Assembly: GCF_026626885.1 (NCBI RefSeq)
Contig: NZ_JAPNOA010000056.1
Coordinates: 395,218-459,217 of the forward strand
Origin: Parathalassolituus penaei
Lineage (GTDB): Bacteria; Pseudomonadota; Gammaproteobacteria; Pseudomonadales; Oceanobacteraceae
DNA length: 64,000 nucleotides
Reading direction: 5' to 3'
A program made the translations under genes and the position numbers. The notes below the pieces were generated by a model that saw only the letters and a list, made by a program, of their open reading frames with translations, was not told the origin of the DNA and did no database searches. This document shows, piece after piece, positions 54,402 through 63,992 of this stretch. Positions within the stretch are counted from its first letter, which is position 1. Every line of letters begins with the position of its first letter.

Positions 54402-55063
54402 TCGGATTTGAAAATGTTAGCAAATATTATCCTACACGAAATGGACGCAGTTATGTTTTTCGTGAAATTAATGCCGAAATTCCTACAGACAAGAGTATTG
54501 GGATACTTGGTCCTAATGGTGCAGGCAAATCCACTCTTATTCGGATGATTGGTGGTGCGGATATGCCAAGTGCCGGTCGGATTTATTCGGATGTGAATAT
54601 TTCTTGGCCTTTGGGGCTCCAGGGTGGGGTTCAAGGTAATATGAGTGGTAGAGAAAATGCTCGTTTCGTGGCTCGTATTCATGGTTATCGTGATACTCGA
54701 GAAATAGAAGAGCGTGTTGCTGATTTTGCGGAAATTGGCAAGTACTTCGATGAACCAATGAAGAATTATTCCAGCGGTATGAGATCGAGAGTCACCTTTG
54801 GTATTACAATGGCTTTTGATTTCAATTTTGATGTCTTGCTCATTGATGAGCTGACAGCTGTCGGGGATGCTGCATTCAAAAAGAAAAGTGAGCAGGTTCT
54901 GAAACAAAAATATGCGTCATCAACGCTGATTATGGTTAATCATTCTGTGGATCAGCTGCGGCAATTTTGCGATGCTGGTCTCGTTGTTTATGATAAAAAT
55001 ATCCGTTATTTTGATGATATATCGGATGCTGTGAATGAATATAAGAGGTTGTACGGTGTCTGA
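54398..55063 (+). CDS. kpsT: Capsule-type ABC transporter ATPase (KpsT-like)
   Basis: 221-residue nucleotide-binding partner of the KpsM-like permease. Walker A GILGPNGAGKSTLIRMI (~residue 37), Q-loop region LGLQGGVQGNMSGRENARF, typical of KpsT/Wzt-like exporters, signature YSSGMRSRVTFGI, Walker B VLLIDELTAVGD, H-switch IMVNHS. No C-terminal carbohydrate-binding domain is present, as in group 2/3 capsule KpsT rather than Wzt with a terminus-recognition domain. It overlaps the permease and the following KpsE-like gene. Confidence 0.93.
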   Translation: MIGFENVSKYYPTRNGRSYVFREINAEIPTDKSIGILGPNGAGKSTLIRMIGGADMPSAGRIYSDVNISWPLGLQGGVQGNMSGRENARFVARIHGYRDTREIEERVADFAEIGKYFDEPMKNYSSGMRSRVTFGITMAFDFNFDVLLIDELTAVGDAAFKKKSEQVLKQKYASSTLIMVNHSVDQLRQFCDAGLVVYDKNIRYFDDISDAVNEYKRLYGV

Positions 55064-56231
55064 TATCGGATCGGCTGGCTCTGATGTGTTGAATGTTCAG
55101 GAAAACAAGCGAAAACCTCATGTTATAAAACGCGTGCACAAGCGCGTGATGAGTCGTATTGCACGGCTGGGGTCTTTTGCTATTGTTATTGCCTTGTCGC
55201 TCCTGATTGTATTTTATTTTGTCGCAATAGCATCTCCTCGCTATGTAAGTGAGGCCCAGTTTGTGGTTAAACAGGCAGATAGCAATGATTTGCCATTATC
55301 CGGACTTGCCTCTCTCGGCGCTGTTAGCGGGACTATGAAAGATTCGCTGATTATCAAAACCTTTATTGAATCGCGTGACATGGCGATGTTGCTTGATGAA
55401 GAAATAGGTTTGCGTCAGCACTATCAGCAAGACAGCATTGATCCTTTAAGCCGTATGCCTGCTGATGCAACTGCCGAGCAATTTGTTAAGTACTATAATG
55501 ATCATATCCATGTTTACCACGATGAAATGTCGGATGTTGTGTACGTGGAGGTGCAGGCATTTGATCGTGAGTACGCCCTCAAACTTGGCAAGACCGTTTT
55601 AGAGCTGAGCGAGCAGTTCATTAACTCTATTGGTGACAAAATGGCTCACGAACAGCTGGATTATGCTGCTCGTGAAGTCAATCGTGCTCACCAGGTTTTA
55701 CAGGAGCAGCAGCAGCGGATGTTGTCATTCCAGGATCAGAACCGACTGTACAGTCCTGAGCAGGAAGGTTCGACTTTGTTAGGGGCGATCAGCCAGTTGC
55801 AGTCGGATCTCATCAAAGCTGAGGCGCGCCTCAAGGAACTTCTGGCGGTGATGAGAGAAGATGCTGCCGATGTTCGTACGCAGAAAAACCTGATTCGTTC
55901 TTTAAGTGCGCAGTTGAGTGAGGAACGTTCACGGTTGACGTCTGCCAATAGTGACGCATTGAACAAGGTAAATGCTGATTTTCAGGAAATCCAGATGGCT
56001 GCAGCGTTGGCCTCGGATCTATACAAATCAGCACTGGCCAGTCATGAAGCCGTGCGTTCCGAAGCTTACCGCAAGCTCAAGCACTTGTTGATTGTGCAGA
56101 AACCATCAATGCCAGAGGAAGACAAATATCCACGGCGTTTGTACAACATAATGACCTGGTTTAGTGCCTTGTTGTTGATATATCTGGTTGGCAAGCTGAT
56201 TCTAGCCATCGTTCGTGAACACCGGGATTAA
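55056..56231 (+). CDS. kpsE: Capsule export inner-membrane protein (KpsE/Wzz-like)
   Basis: 391 residues from a GTG at 55056 (AAGAGG 7 bases before), overlapping kpsT by eight bases; an ATG at 55035 is the alternative. N-terminal helix (FAIVIALSLLIVFYFVAIAS), periplasmic domain with YVSEAQFVVKQADSNDLPLS, a long coiled-coil (~180-330) and a C-terminal helix (FSALLLIYLVGKLILAIV): a polysaccharide co-polymerase/exporter adaptor. It bridges the ABC transporter and the KpsD-like outer-membrane component encoded 12 bases after. Confidence 0.9.
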   Translation: MSDIGSAGSDVLNVQENKRKPHVIKRVHKRVMSRIARLGSFAIVIALSLLIVFYFVAIASPRYVSEAQFVVKQADSNDLPLSGLASLGAVSGTMKDSLIIKTFIESRDMAMLLDEEIGLRQHYQQDSIDPLSRMPADATAEQFVKYYNDHIHVYHDEMSDVVYVEVQAFDREYALKLGKTVLELSEQFINSIGDKMAHEQLDYAAREVNRAHQVLQEQQQRMLSFQDQNRLYSPEQEGSTLLGAISQLQSDLIKAEARLKELLAVMREDAADVRTQKNLIRSLSAQLSEERSRLTSANSDALNKVNADFQEIQMAAALASDLYKSALASHEAVRSEAYRKLKHLLIVQKPSMPEEDKYPRRLYNIMTWFSALLLIYLVGKLILAIVREHRD

Positions 56232-56243
56232 CGGAAAGTGATT

Positions 56244-57857
56244 ATGCAAAAGTGGGTGTTGTTGGCACTGTTGTTGGTGGTATCTATAGGAAAAGCGCAG
56301 GCGCTGGATGTTCAGCCAGAAGTGCCCGATGCCAAACCTGAAGTGCTGACTGATGGTAATTTGTCCAGGGTATATGGTGGCTGGTTGTTCAAAGGCGGTT
56401 TTCGGGACGCTTCTTTTACCGGAATTAACCCTAATTACCGGATTTCCCAGGGAGATACCTTGCTGGTGCAATTGTGGGGTGGTCTTGATTTCCAGCAGCA
56501 GGCGGTGGTGGATGCTCAGGGGAATATATTTATCCCGAAGGTTGGCCCGGTACGAGTTCTGGGTGTTGAAAACCGTAATCTGAACGCAGTTGTTCTGAAA
56601 TCGGTTGAGCGTGTGTACAAGTCCAACGTTGAAGCTTACGTTACCTTGGCATCCAGTCAGACAGTAAAGGTGTTTTTGTCCGGTCTGGTTGTTAAACCGG
56701 GTCTTTATGAGGGACAAAGTGCGGATAGCATCCTGCGCTATATTGATCAGGCTGGTGGTATTCGTGAGGATTTGGGTAGTTATCGCTACATAGAAGTAAA
56801 ACGCCATGGTGAGACTTTGTATCGTGTAGATCTATACGCTTTTATTGAGCGAGGTGAAATGCCAGATATACAGTTGCAGGATGGTGATGTGATTTTTGTT
56901 GATCGCAAGCGTGGCGATGTATCAGTCGAAGGGGAGGTCAGCTTCAGCGGCAAATACGAGCTGAAAGAGACCAATACACCACTGAAAGAAATCCTTGCGG
57001 CAGTTGTTGGTGGAGAGCGTGCTACGCATGTGACCCTGGTTGAACCGAATGGCACTCGTGTTGGTGCTCGTCAGTATGCTGTAACCGAAATTGATGGGGT
57101 GGTAGTAACGCCAGGTACCCTGATCAAGGTGACGTCGCAGTTGCGTGCCGATAGCATTAGTGTCGAAGTGACGGGTGAACATGAATCTCGTACCGAAATT
57201 GTATTGCCATGGGGCGCAACGCTGAAGGATTTGCTCGATCAGGTTGTGTTTACCGAGTTATCTGACAAAAAAGCTGTACAGCTTTTTCGCCAGGCAGTTG
57301 CAGAACGTCAGAAAGAAATGCTGATGTCTTCTCTGGCTGCGCTTGAGCAGAGTGTTCTTACTGCACGGTCAGGAACCAAAGATACTGCAGAATTGCGTCA
57401 GGTAGAGGCGGACACGGTGTTGCGTTGGATAGACCGAGCGCGCCAGGTTCAGCCTCGCGGACAGGTGCTGTTGTCCGATGGATATGACCCTGCAACTGTT
57501 GTCCTCAAACAGGGTGACAAGGTTGTGATTCCTCCAAAACGTAATCTGGTCATGATTCACGGTGAAGTACTGTTCCCGACTGCGATTACCTACACCAAGG
57601 GCGAAACGATTGAAGGATATGTTGAACAAGCCGGTGGTACTAATGCCGATCTGGAGGATATGAATACTTTGGTGATGAAACCCAATGGAATGTTCCGCTC
57701 GGCCAATGACAAGCTGGATAGCAAGAAGATGATCGGCCCGGGTGATGAAATTTTTGTATTGGCCAAGCCAGATTTGAAAGCCTTGCAGTTGACGAAGGAC
57801 GTCAGTCAGGTGATTTACCAGATTGCAGTATCTGCTGCTGTTGCATTAGCGATCTGA
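56244..57857 (+). CDS. kpsD: Capsule export outer-membrane/periplasmic protein (KpsD-like, SLBB)
   Basis: 537 residues from ATG 56244, supported by GGAAAG 6-8 bases before; GTG at 56238 is less likely. Signal peptide MQKWVLLALLLVVSIGKAQA with no lipobox Cys, as in KpsD, unlike Wza lipoproteins. The Poly_export domain begins at NYRISQGDTLLVQLWGGLDF, followed by SLBB repeats (VFLSGLVVKPGLYEGQS; VSVEGEVSFSGKYELKETN; VMIHGEVLFPTAITYTKG). Forms the export conduit with the KpsE-like protein. Length is close to E. coli KpsD (558). Confidence 0.9.
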   Translation: MQKWVLLALLLVVSIGKAQALDVQPEVPDAKPEVLTDGNLSRVYGGWLFKGGFRDASFTGINPNYRISQGDTLLVQLWGGLDFQQQAVVDAQGNIFIPKVGPVRVLGVENRNLNAVVLKSVERVYKSNVEAYVTLASSQTVKVFLSGLVVKPGLYEGQSADSILRYIDQAGGIREDLGSYRYIEVKRHGETLYRVDLYAFIERGEMPDIQLQDGDVIFVDRKRGDVSVEGEVSFSGKYELKETNTPLKEILAAVVGGERATHVTLVEPNGTRVGARQYAVTEIDGVVVTPGTLIKVTSQLRADSISVEVTGEHESRTEIVLPWGATLKDLLDQVVFTELSDKKAVQLFRQAVAERQKEMLMSSLAALEQSVLTARSGTKDTAELRQVEADTVLRWIDRARQVQPRGQVLLSDGYDPATVVLKQGDKVVIPPKRNLVMIHGEVLFPTAITYTKGETIEGYVEQAGGTNADLEDMNTLVMKPNGMFRSANDKLDSKKMIGPGDEIFVLAKPDLKALQLTKDVSQVIYQIAVSAAVALAI

Positions 57858-57880
57858 CGCTACAGTACGGTGGTGGATCG

Positions 57881-59917
57881 ATGAAGTCTGATTCAGGATT
57901 GCGGGGGAGTGATCCGGTGTATTTATTGCTTGATCCGGTAAATCGGACTGATTCAGGAATCACTAGATACAGTAATTCTGCCGTTGCTGTTCTGAATAAA
58001 TCTGGTATTCCTGCTCATGTGTTGTCAATTGAGTCTGATGAATCGCTTGAACAGTTTCGTCAACGAGTTGCAACGTATTGCTCAGAAAATCCGGTGTCTA
58101 TGGTTGAGTCACCAGAAACATATGGTGCCGCAAATCTCGTACTTTCAGTAGTTCCTGTTCACATTCGATTGCATTTTTCGAAGTATATAGGGCAAGTGAT
58201 GGAAGGCAAGCTCCCTGATGAGGAGGCTTTTCTACTGGAAAAAATCGCCATTCATCAGGCGCGTTATATTTCAGCTCCGTCTCATGTTGCTGATCATATG
58301 ACAAGGCGCTTTTTTGAATATGAATCGTGCTCGATTTTTGCCAATCCACTATGTGAAAGTCTGGTTTCTTCTGAATTTGAACGTGAAATTGCGGTCGGTT
58401 TTGTTGGGCGCTGGCACTCGCTTAAGGGAACTGATTATTTTCTTGCTCTTGCCAGATTATTCCCGGAGCTGAAGTTTTACGTGGTTTCTGGAGATGAGGC
58501 TCAGGCTGATTTAGGGCGTTTTCCCAATGTGGAGTTTCTTGGTCCTCTTGCGAAATCTGAATTGTATGAGCGTTGCCATATTGTTGTGGTCCCAAGTGTT
58601 TTTGAAACCTTTTCGATGGTGGCTCTTGAAGCATTAGCCAAAGGATGCATTGTTGTCTGCTGGGATCATTTGGGGATAGTGGAGTATTTCTCTACGCCAG
58701 TACTTTTTACTGCAAAAAAATTTGAGCTTGCTTCAATGAAATTGGCGGTAGAAAGTGCATTGAGCTCGAAATCTCATGGCGGAGAATGTGCAGAAATTGC
58801 TATAGCGTCTTATGTTTTGGGCGTTAGAGCGCTTTTGCAAAATAGCATATATGTTGACCCGAATGCTACAGGTCGGGTTGGTGATTTTGATATCAACTAT
58901 ATATTTAAGGTTTCAGGAAAAATGTCTGTTCTTAAGAAAAAAGGATCCTTTTCAAGGAAGTTGAGGAAGCTGTTTGTTAATCCGAGGCAATTTTTTCTTG
59001 ATTTCTATAGGAAAAGAACCGGTAAGCTTGTCGTTTCTCAAGATAGAAGTAAGGTTGTGCTGCCAGTTGTAAAGAATACTCCTGCTGCGGCATCTATAAA
59101 ATATGATATAGATTTTTCTTTGGAGAATTATTCGAAGTATCTTGTTTCCGAAGTGGATGTTAAACATCGTGCAATGCGTGTTCTTTTTATGTCGGACGGG
59201 GATTTTGAATTCTCGAATGATATTCTTTTGAAAGTTGATGGATTTAAAGATTTCTGGCCTTTGCGTCATCCGAACTTGAAGTATGGCAAAGTCGATTGTT
59301 CTTTTGACTGGAATTGCTACGAAATGTTGCGCTCCATCCCTCCTGCGACCAGGTCCCGGTTTGGAGCGTTTCGAGTCATATTTTTATGGAATATCAGTAA
59401 TCCGGAAATAGCTAAATTTCTTCGTTGTTGTGATCCTGACATTATTGTTGCGGGGGTTTATGATGGTAGCAAACCCTTCGACTTCGATGCGCTTTCTCCT
59501 CATTTTGATGTTTTGATTGGGGATATCCCTGAAGCGGTGTCGGCCAGAAAAATATACTATTGCAAAAATGATTTCTTGCATGTGGTTATACGCAAGGTGG
59601 TTCAAGAAGCAATTGTATCTCCTGGTGGATATCTGGTCCCTGTTTGGAATGGATTGAAATACAGGCCTGGGCTTGAGGATTTTGATACTGGTTTTTATTC
59701 TGGTTTGGCGGTTTTGCGAAATCCTGATTTTGAGTTCAGTGGTTTTTCGCATGATAGCTTTATAGAATATTTTGTTGATGAGTTGGATGATTTATTTGTG
59801 ACTGATCAAGTGTATTATAGATATAAAAGTATGTTTGAGGATTTTAATAACAGACAGTGTCGAGTTGATTTTGTTCGGCTTTTTTTACTGGATGGGTACA
59901 TGTTTGATGTTGAATGA
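57881..59917 (+). CDS. Two-part glycosyltransferase (GT4-like N-terminus)
   Basis: 678 residues. The N-terminal ~340 residues are GT-B/GT4-like: IAVGFVGRWHSLKGTDYFLA and ELYERCHIVVVPSVFETFSM, then VALEALAKGCIVVCWDHLG, where E-x7-E is FETFSMVALE. The C-terminal ~300 residues (from about YDIDFSLENYSKYL) resemble no family I recognise, but include LFMSDGDFEFSNDILLKVDG, FLWNISNPEIAKFLRCCDPD and a hydrophobic run typical of Rossmann-type transferases, so it may be a second transferase. Clearly AT-rich. It likely adds sugars to the exported polymer. Gene 4 of the locus, 23 bases after kpsD. Confidence 0.75.
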   Translation: MKSDSGLRGSDPVYLLLDPVNRTDSGITRYSNSAVAVLNKSGIPAHVLSIESDESLEQFRQRVATYCSENPVSMVESPETYGAANLVLSVVPVHIRLHFSKYIGQVMEGKLPDEEAFLLEKIAIHQARYISAPSHVADHMTRRFFEYESCSIFANPLCESLVSSEFEREIAVGFVGRWHSLKGTDYFLALARLFPELKFYVVSGDEAQADLGRFPNVEFLGPLAKSELYERCHIVVVPSVFETFSMVALEALAKGCIVVCWDHLGIVEYFSTPVLFTAKKFELASMKLAVESALSSKSHGGECAEIAIASYVLGVRALLQNSIYVDPNATGRVGDFDINYIFKVSGKMSVLKKKGSFSRKLRKLFVNPRQFFLDFYRKRTGKLVVSQDRSKVVLPVVKNTPAAASIKYDIDFSLENYSKYLVSEVDVKHRAMRVLFMSDGDFEFSNDILLKVDGFKDFWPLRHPNLKYGKVDCSFDWNCYEMLRSIPPATRSRFGAFRVIFLWNISNPEIAKFLRCCDPDIIVAGVYDGSKPFDFDALSPHFDVLIGDIPEAVSARKIYYCKNDFLHVVIRKVVQEAIVSPGGYLVPVWNGLKYRPGLEDFDTGFYSGLAVLRNPDFEFSGFSHDSFIEYFVDELDDLFVTDQVYYRYKSMFEDFNNRQCRVDFVRLFLLDGYMFDVE

Positions 59918-59918
59918 T

Positions 59919-60878
59919 ATGAATATTTTGCATATAGCGCCAACTCCGTTAGTAGGTGCTCCAGTGAAAGTTGTGAAAGCACTTGCTGCTGTTGGTGTTA
60001 ATGCTCGGTGTTTGCTTCTTTCTGACTATCCAAAGCAAAGTGGATTGCAGGGTTTTTTCACAGATGGAGCGGAGCTGATTAATTCAGCAACTGCTGAAGG
60101 TGAAATGCTGTTGAGGGATGCACTTGAGTGGGCAGATGTTGTTCATGTGCACAACTTCCTGTCAGAGCAGGCGGCTTTAATTATTAAAGAGTACTCGTCA
60201 AAAATTTTTGTGTATCAGGTGCATAGCCCTCAACGGGAAGGTCCTGTTTTTACTCCCCGCGTTAATGAATTTGGGATTGGGTTTTCTAAGTATCTGGTTC
60301 TCGCTCAATATCATCCTCGACATTATCCGGGGTATGAAATTGTTCCAAATCTGGTTCTGTTTGATCCGGTATGCGAGGAACGTCAAGGTGATGTCCTGAA
60401 GGTTCTGTTTACACCGACTCACGCTCGTGGTGGACGTTGGAATAGCAAGGGCGATCCCCGGCTTCCAGGAATCTTTGAGCAACTGGTGCGGGACTGTCCT
60501 GTTGAAATGGTTTCTTTGAAAGGTCCTGTTACTCCTGGCAAATTATTCGAAATTAGAACGCAATGTCATGTGTCGATTGATGAGATTGTCACAGGCGCCT
60601 ATCATCAGGTGAGCTTGGAAGGCATGGCGGCAGGAAATGTCGTTGTTAATGCCGCGGATTATTTCTCTTGTCGGATGTTGCAACGTATATCCGGAGCAGA
60701 TCGTAGACCTCCGTTTTTGAATGCAAATGTTGATACTGTGTATGATGTGCTTTCGAATTTGGCAAATAATATGGATTTGACGATGGGTTATATACGGGAG
60801 ACAGCTTCCTACTATCGTGATTTCATGGATTGGAGGAAATTGGTTTTGAGGTACGTTGATGTTTACAAAGCACTCTAA
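59919..60878 (+). CDS. Glycosyltransferase-like protein (GT4-like)
   Basis: 319 residues from ATG 59919, which gives the natural opening MNILHIAPTPLVGAPVKVVK; ATG 59907 four codons earlier is possible, and both overlap or abut the stop of the previous gene. GT-B features: DALEWADVVHVHNFLSEQAA in the N-lobe, LFTPTHARGGRWNSKGDPRL, SIDEIVTGAYHQVSLEGMAA GNVVVN in the C-lobe. Presumably transfers a sugar to the capsule repeat; donor unknown. Its end overlaps the DUF115-like gene by 20 bases. Confidence 0.75.
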   Translation: MNILHIAPTPLVGAPVKVVKALAAVGVNARCLLLSDYPKQSGLQGFFTDGAELINSATAEGEMLLRDALEWADVVHVHNFLSEQAALIIKEYSSKIFVYQVHSPQREGPVFTPRVNEFGIGFSKYLVLAQYHPRHYPGYEIVPNLVLFDPVCEERQGDVLKVLFTPTHARGGRWNSKGDPRLPGIFEQLVRDCPVEMVSLKGPVTPGKLFEIRTQCHVSIDEIVTGAYHQVSLEGMAAGNVVVNAADYFSCRMLQRISGADRRPPFLNANVDTVYDVLSNLANNMDLTMGYIRETASYYRDFMDWRKLVLRYVDVYKAL

Positions 60879-61512
60879 TATTGTTGAGTTGAAGAATATA
60901 TGCAAAGGAAAAAAAGGTGTCATTATTGCCAATGGACCATCTGCTTTGCAGGCTGGGTTGAATGATCTCGGCGACGCTGTTGTTATAGGTATGAATGCTT
61001 CATGGTTATTAAGAGATCAGTATTCACGTTTGAAGTTTGATTATTATTGTTTCTCTGATGTGCGGTTTTTGCAGTCCGAAAAAAAAAGAATGTGCTTTGA
61101 TAGTGTAGTAAATTCGGGAGTTCGTACCTTTTTGCGTGCAGAGTTCAAGGATCTTTCGGTTGTTGATCCGGGCGCGAATGTTGATTTTATAAAATCCTTG
61201 GGAAAAACAGGGTTTTCGAAGGATATCCGGGAAGGATTTTTCTTTGGTAACAGTACTACAGTTATGGCTCTTCAGGTTGCCTATTATCTAGGGCTTGATG
61301 AGGTTTGTCTTGTTGGGGTTGATATGCAATATTCGCAAAATCAGGCGAGGTTCTACTCCGAAAGCGAAGTGCAGCTGGAGGATTCGACCCTTAGCTCGCA
61401 AATGCATAATATTATTCTGGCTAAAAAGGTTTTCGAAGAAGCCGGGAGGAAGATTTATATATCTTCGGCTCGGTCTTTGTTGAGGCCTTATTTTGAATTC
61501 AAGCTTGTCTGA
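60859..61512 (+). CDS. DUF115/MptE-like fold protein
   Basis: 217 residues from ATG 60859, overlapping the previous stop by 20 bases. Begins with a glycine loop GKKGVIIANGPSALQAGL, then IGMNASWLLRDQYSRLKFDY YCFSDVRF, FFGNSTTVMALQVAYYLGLD and CLVGVDMQYSQ: the DUF115 pattern shared by flagellin-glycosylation Maf-type proteins and 6-hydroxymethylpterin diphosphokinase MptE. In a polysaccharide locus a nucleotide-sugar (sialic/pseudaminic-type) transferase is more likely than pterin metabolism, but this is inference. AT-rich. Confidence 0.7.
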   Translation: MFTKHSNIVELKNICKGKKGVIIANGPSALQAGLNDLGDAVVIGMNASWLLRDQYSRLKFDYYCFSDVRFLQSEKKRMCFDSVVNSGVRTFLRAEFKDLSVVDPGANVDFIKSLGKTGFSKDIREGFFFGNSTTVMALQVAYYLGLDEVCLVGVDMQYSQNQARFYSESEVQLEDSTLSSQMHNIILAKKVFEEAGRKIYISSARSLLRPYFEFKLV

Positions 61513-61522
61513 GGGGTGGTAA

Positions 61523-63307
61523 TTGAAACCTGTAGTGATTTCTTTCTATGCTGGTGATAAATACTATCATGATTGTGCCAGCAGACTGAAGGCCAATTGT
61601 GAACGATTAGGGCTTGATTATTCAATTGACGAACTTGATATTTCAGAGGATTTTGATTGGTCTCAGATTTGTCGGTTGAAGGTGAAATTCTATAAGGAGA
61701 AGCTTGATCAGCTTAAAAAGCCGGTATTGTGGGTGGATGTGGATAGCGTCATCAATTACGTCCCTGACTTCATTAACTCGGCTTCATGCGATTTTGCAGC
61801 ATTTCTTCGTGGTTTTAACGATTTGACGACCTTTAATCCCATCAAGTTCGCACGGACGTGGTCGCCGTCGTTTATGTTTTTTAATTATACTGAAGGCGGG
61901 ATAGGTCTTGTCAATGAAATGGCAAGAATTGAAGCTGACAGTGATGTTTTTGCTACTGATGATTATTTTCTTGAGGAGGCTTGGCGTGCATTTGGTGAAA
62001 ATGTGACGGCATTGCCAATTCCTCGTAAGTTTCTATCATTGCGTGGAGATAATTCTGATACTGCCGCATTTGTGTTTGGGGATAGTGGTAACGTTGCAGA
62101 ATTTAAAGGTAAAGTTGAACAGCATGAAAACACCCGTTTGGGTGATTTTTTGGGCGGCTTGATTGCCGAGTGGTTAGGTAATGTTTCCACTCCGGTTATT
62201 CGGACGTTTTTGTATAACAAAATGACACGTTATACGGTGAGAGATCTTGATCTGCTTCTCAAGCTGGCAGATGTTGGAAAGTCGATTAATGCCAAGCAGG
62301 CTCTTGCATATGCAGTTCGAGCCAGTTTTCTTTATCCTCGAAAGTATGATTCAAGATTGGCTATGTTCGATATTTTGTGTCGGCTTGGTCGTAAATCGCA
62401 AGCACGCCATGTGCTTGTAGAGTTGATGCGCAGCGAGTATGACGCCTGGCGTGGATTGGCCAAATCGAAGCTTGTTGATTTTGATATGGATATTCGTGCT
62501 GAGCAGTTTGAAGATGATAAGCGTATCCAGATGTGGTGGGCTAAAACTCCATATCCGGGAAATATTGGAGATATTCTTAATCCCTATATTGTCGAGCGTC
62601 TTACCGGGATTCCTCCAAAGTTTTGTCAGCGAGGAAAAGGAATGCTTGCAATTGGAAGCATTATAAAATGGGCAGAGGAGGATTGTGTTGTCTGGGGATC
62701 AGGAACTTCAAGATCTCCGGAGGGCATTAATCCAAATGCAGTTTTTCATGCAGTACGTGGCCCTTTGACGCGCCGGGTGGTTATGGAAAATGGTGGGTTC
62801 TGCCCTGAGGTATATGGTGATCCTGCACTCCTGCTGCCACTATTCTATCAACCAAAAGTTGATAAGATTTATGATGTTGGGTACATTCCTCATTATCAAC
62901 ATAAGGAACACCCAGTTTCTGGTGATTATAAATTTATCGATATTCTTGGTGTGACAGATGAAGACATTCATCGTCTAATTGATGAGATTTGCAGTTGCAA
63001 GGTTATTGTGTCAACGTCACTGCATGGAATTATCATAGCAAACGCATATGGAGTGCCTGCGCAATGGGCAACAATCTCTGATGCGGAAAAGCATGTTCAT
63101 GGTGATGGCACAAAGTTCAAGGACTACTTTCTGGGTGTTGGGCTTCCTGTTCAAACTCCACTGGATCTCGCAGGAATAGAAAAGCTCGACTTTGAAAGCC
63201 TTAAGGATATGGTTCCTATTGATGTCAATTTGAATTTCAACTCGGATGCTTTGATTGCTGCTTTCCCATATCCTGAATTGCTGAAGGAAGAATTCCGCTC
63301 GCTCTGA
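61523..63307 (+). CDS. Fusion: nucleotide-sugar transferase-like + polysaccharide pyruvyltransferase
   Basis: 594 residues from TTG 61523 (GAGGGGTGG upstream). Residues 1-~190 resemble a GT-A nucleotide-diphospho-sugar transferase, with KKPVLWVDVDSVINYVPDF containing a DVDS (DxD) motif and NPIKFARTWSPSFMFFN. A helical linker with repeat-like segments (ALAYAVRASFLYPRKYDSRL) spans ~230-330. Residues ~335-594 are a polysaccharide pyruvyl transferase domain (PF04230-like): WWAKTPYPGNIGDILNPYIV, VVWGSGTSRSPEGI, AVRGPLTRRVVMENG, GDPALLLPLF, and STSLHGIIIANAYGVPAQWA. It would both add a sugar and decorate it with pyruvate. Last gene of the locus. Confidence 0.8.
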   Translation: MKPVVISFYAGDKYYHDCASRLKANCERLGLDYSIDELDISEDFDWSQICRLKVKFYKEKLDQLKKPVLWVDVDSVINYVPDFINSASCDFAAFLRGFNDLTTFNPIKFARTWSPSFMFFNYTEGGIGLVNEMARIEADSDVFATDDYFLEEAWRAFGENVTALPIPRKFLSLRGDNSDTAAFVFGDSGNVAEFKGKVEQHENTRLGDFLGGLIAEWLGNVSTPVIRTFLYNKMTRYTVRDLDLLLKLADVGKSINAKQALAYAVRASFLYPRKYDSRLAMFDILCRLGRKSQARHVLVELMRSEYDAWRGLAKSKLVDFDMDIRAEQFEDDKRIQMWWAKTPYPGNIGDILNPYIVERLTGIPPKFCQRGKGMLAIGSIIKWAEEDCVVWGSGTSRSPEGINPNAVFHAVRGPLTRRVVMENGGFCPEVYGDPALLLPLFYQPKVDKIYDVGYIPHYQHKEHPVSGDYKFIDILGVTDEDIHRLIDEICSCKVIVSTSLHGIIIANAYGVPAQWATISDAEKHVHGDGTKFKDYFLGVGLPVQTPLDLAGIEKLDFESLKDMVPIDVNLNFNSDALIAAFPYPELLKEEFRSL

Positions 63308-63358
63308 CAAATTGTGCACAGATGTGCGTGTGCGTGAGAGTGGAGCAGGGAATGCTCC

Positions 63359-63520
63359 AGGGGCTCTCTGAATAACTCTGCACAGCTCTCGGTTTTTCGC
63401 CCTGCAATCGTGTGCGAGTGCTGCAGTGAGTGTGAGCAAGGCGACGAACGCAGCGAAATGGCGAGCCTGTCCTGCTGGCTGAGTCCTTTTCTGGTTCGTC
63501 AACGCCGCTTCAGTATGCTG
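63359..63520 (-). mobile_element. MITE-like element, copy 5, truncated and inverted
   Basis: AGGGGCTCTCTGAATAAC (63359-63376) is the right-end terminal repeat in inverse orientation. It is followed by CTCTGCACAGCTCTCG and, later, GCAAGGCGACGAACGCAGCGAAATG, the reverse of the conserved right half. The left half and far terminal repeat are missing. It lies directly after the capsule locus and before the tRNA cluster. Confidence 0.7.
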
Positions 63521-63680
63521 TATAGCCTGGGATGGTCCTGGCGGACCTTCTGTATTGTGTAAGCCCTTGTTGGCGAAGGATCTCTTGGTGCGTTTCTGAG
63601 AGTTTGGGTTTGTAAAAATAAAGCGTAAAGGTGTTGACAGGCATTTCTGAATCAGTAAAATGCGCGCCACTGATCGAGAC

Positions 63681-63756
63681 GTCCCCATCGTCTAGAGGCC
63701 TAGGACACCGCCCTTTCACGGCGGTAACAGGGGTTCGAATCCCCTTGGGGATGCCA
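63681..63756 (+). tRNA. tRNA-Glu (TTC)
   Basis: Cloverleaf of 76 bases including encoded CCA. Acceptor GTCCCCA/TGGGGAT, anticodon loop CCCTTTCACGG with TTC, T-loop GGTTCGAATCC. Followed by a T-run (CACTTTTTAAAGTGGC), possibly a terminator-like hairpin. First of a Glu-Gly-Gly cluster. Confidence 0.97.
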
Positions 63757-63776
63757 CTTTTTAAAGTGGCGCAAAT

Positions 63777-63852
<76 letters not shown>

Positions 63853-63877
63853 ATACGACGTCTGATCAAAAAAAATT

Positions 63878-63953
<76 letters not shown>

Positions 63954-63992
63954 GTTTGAAAGAAGCCTGCTTCCGGTTAAGGAAGTTACGAT

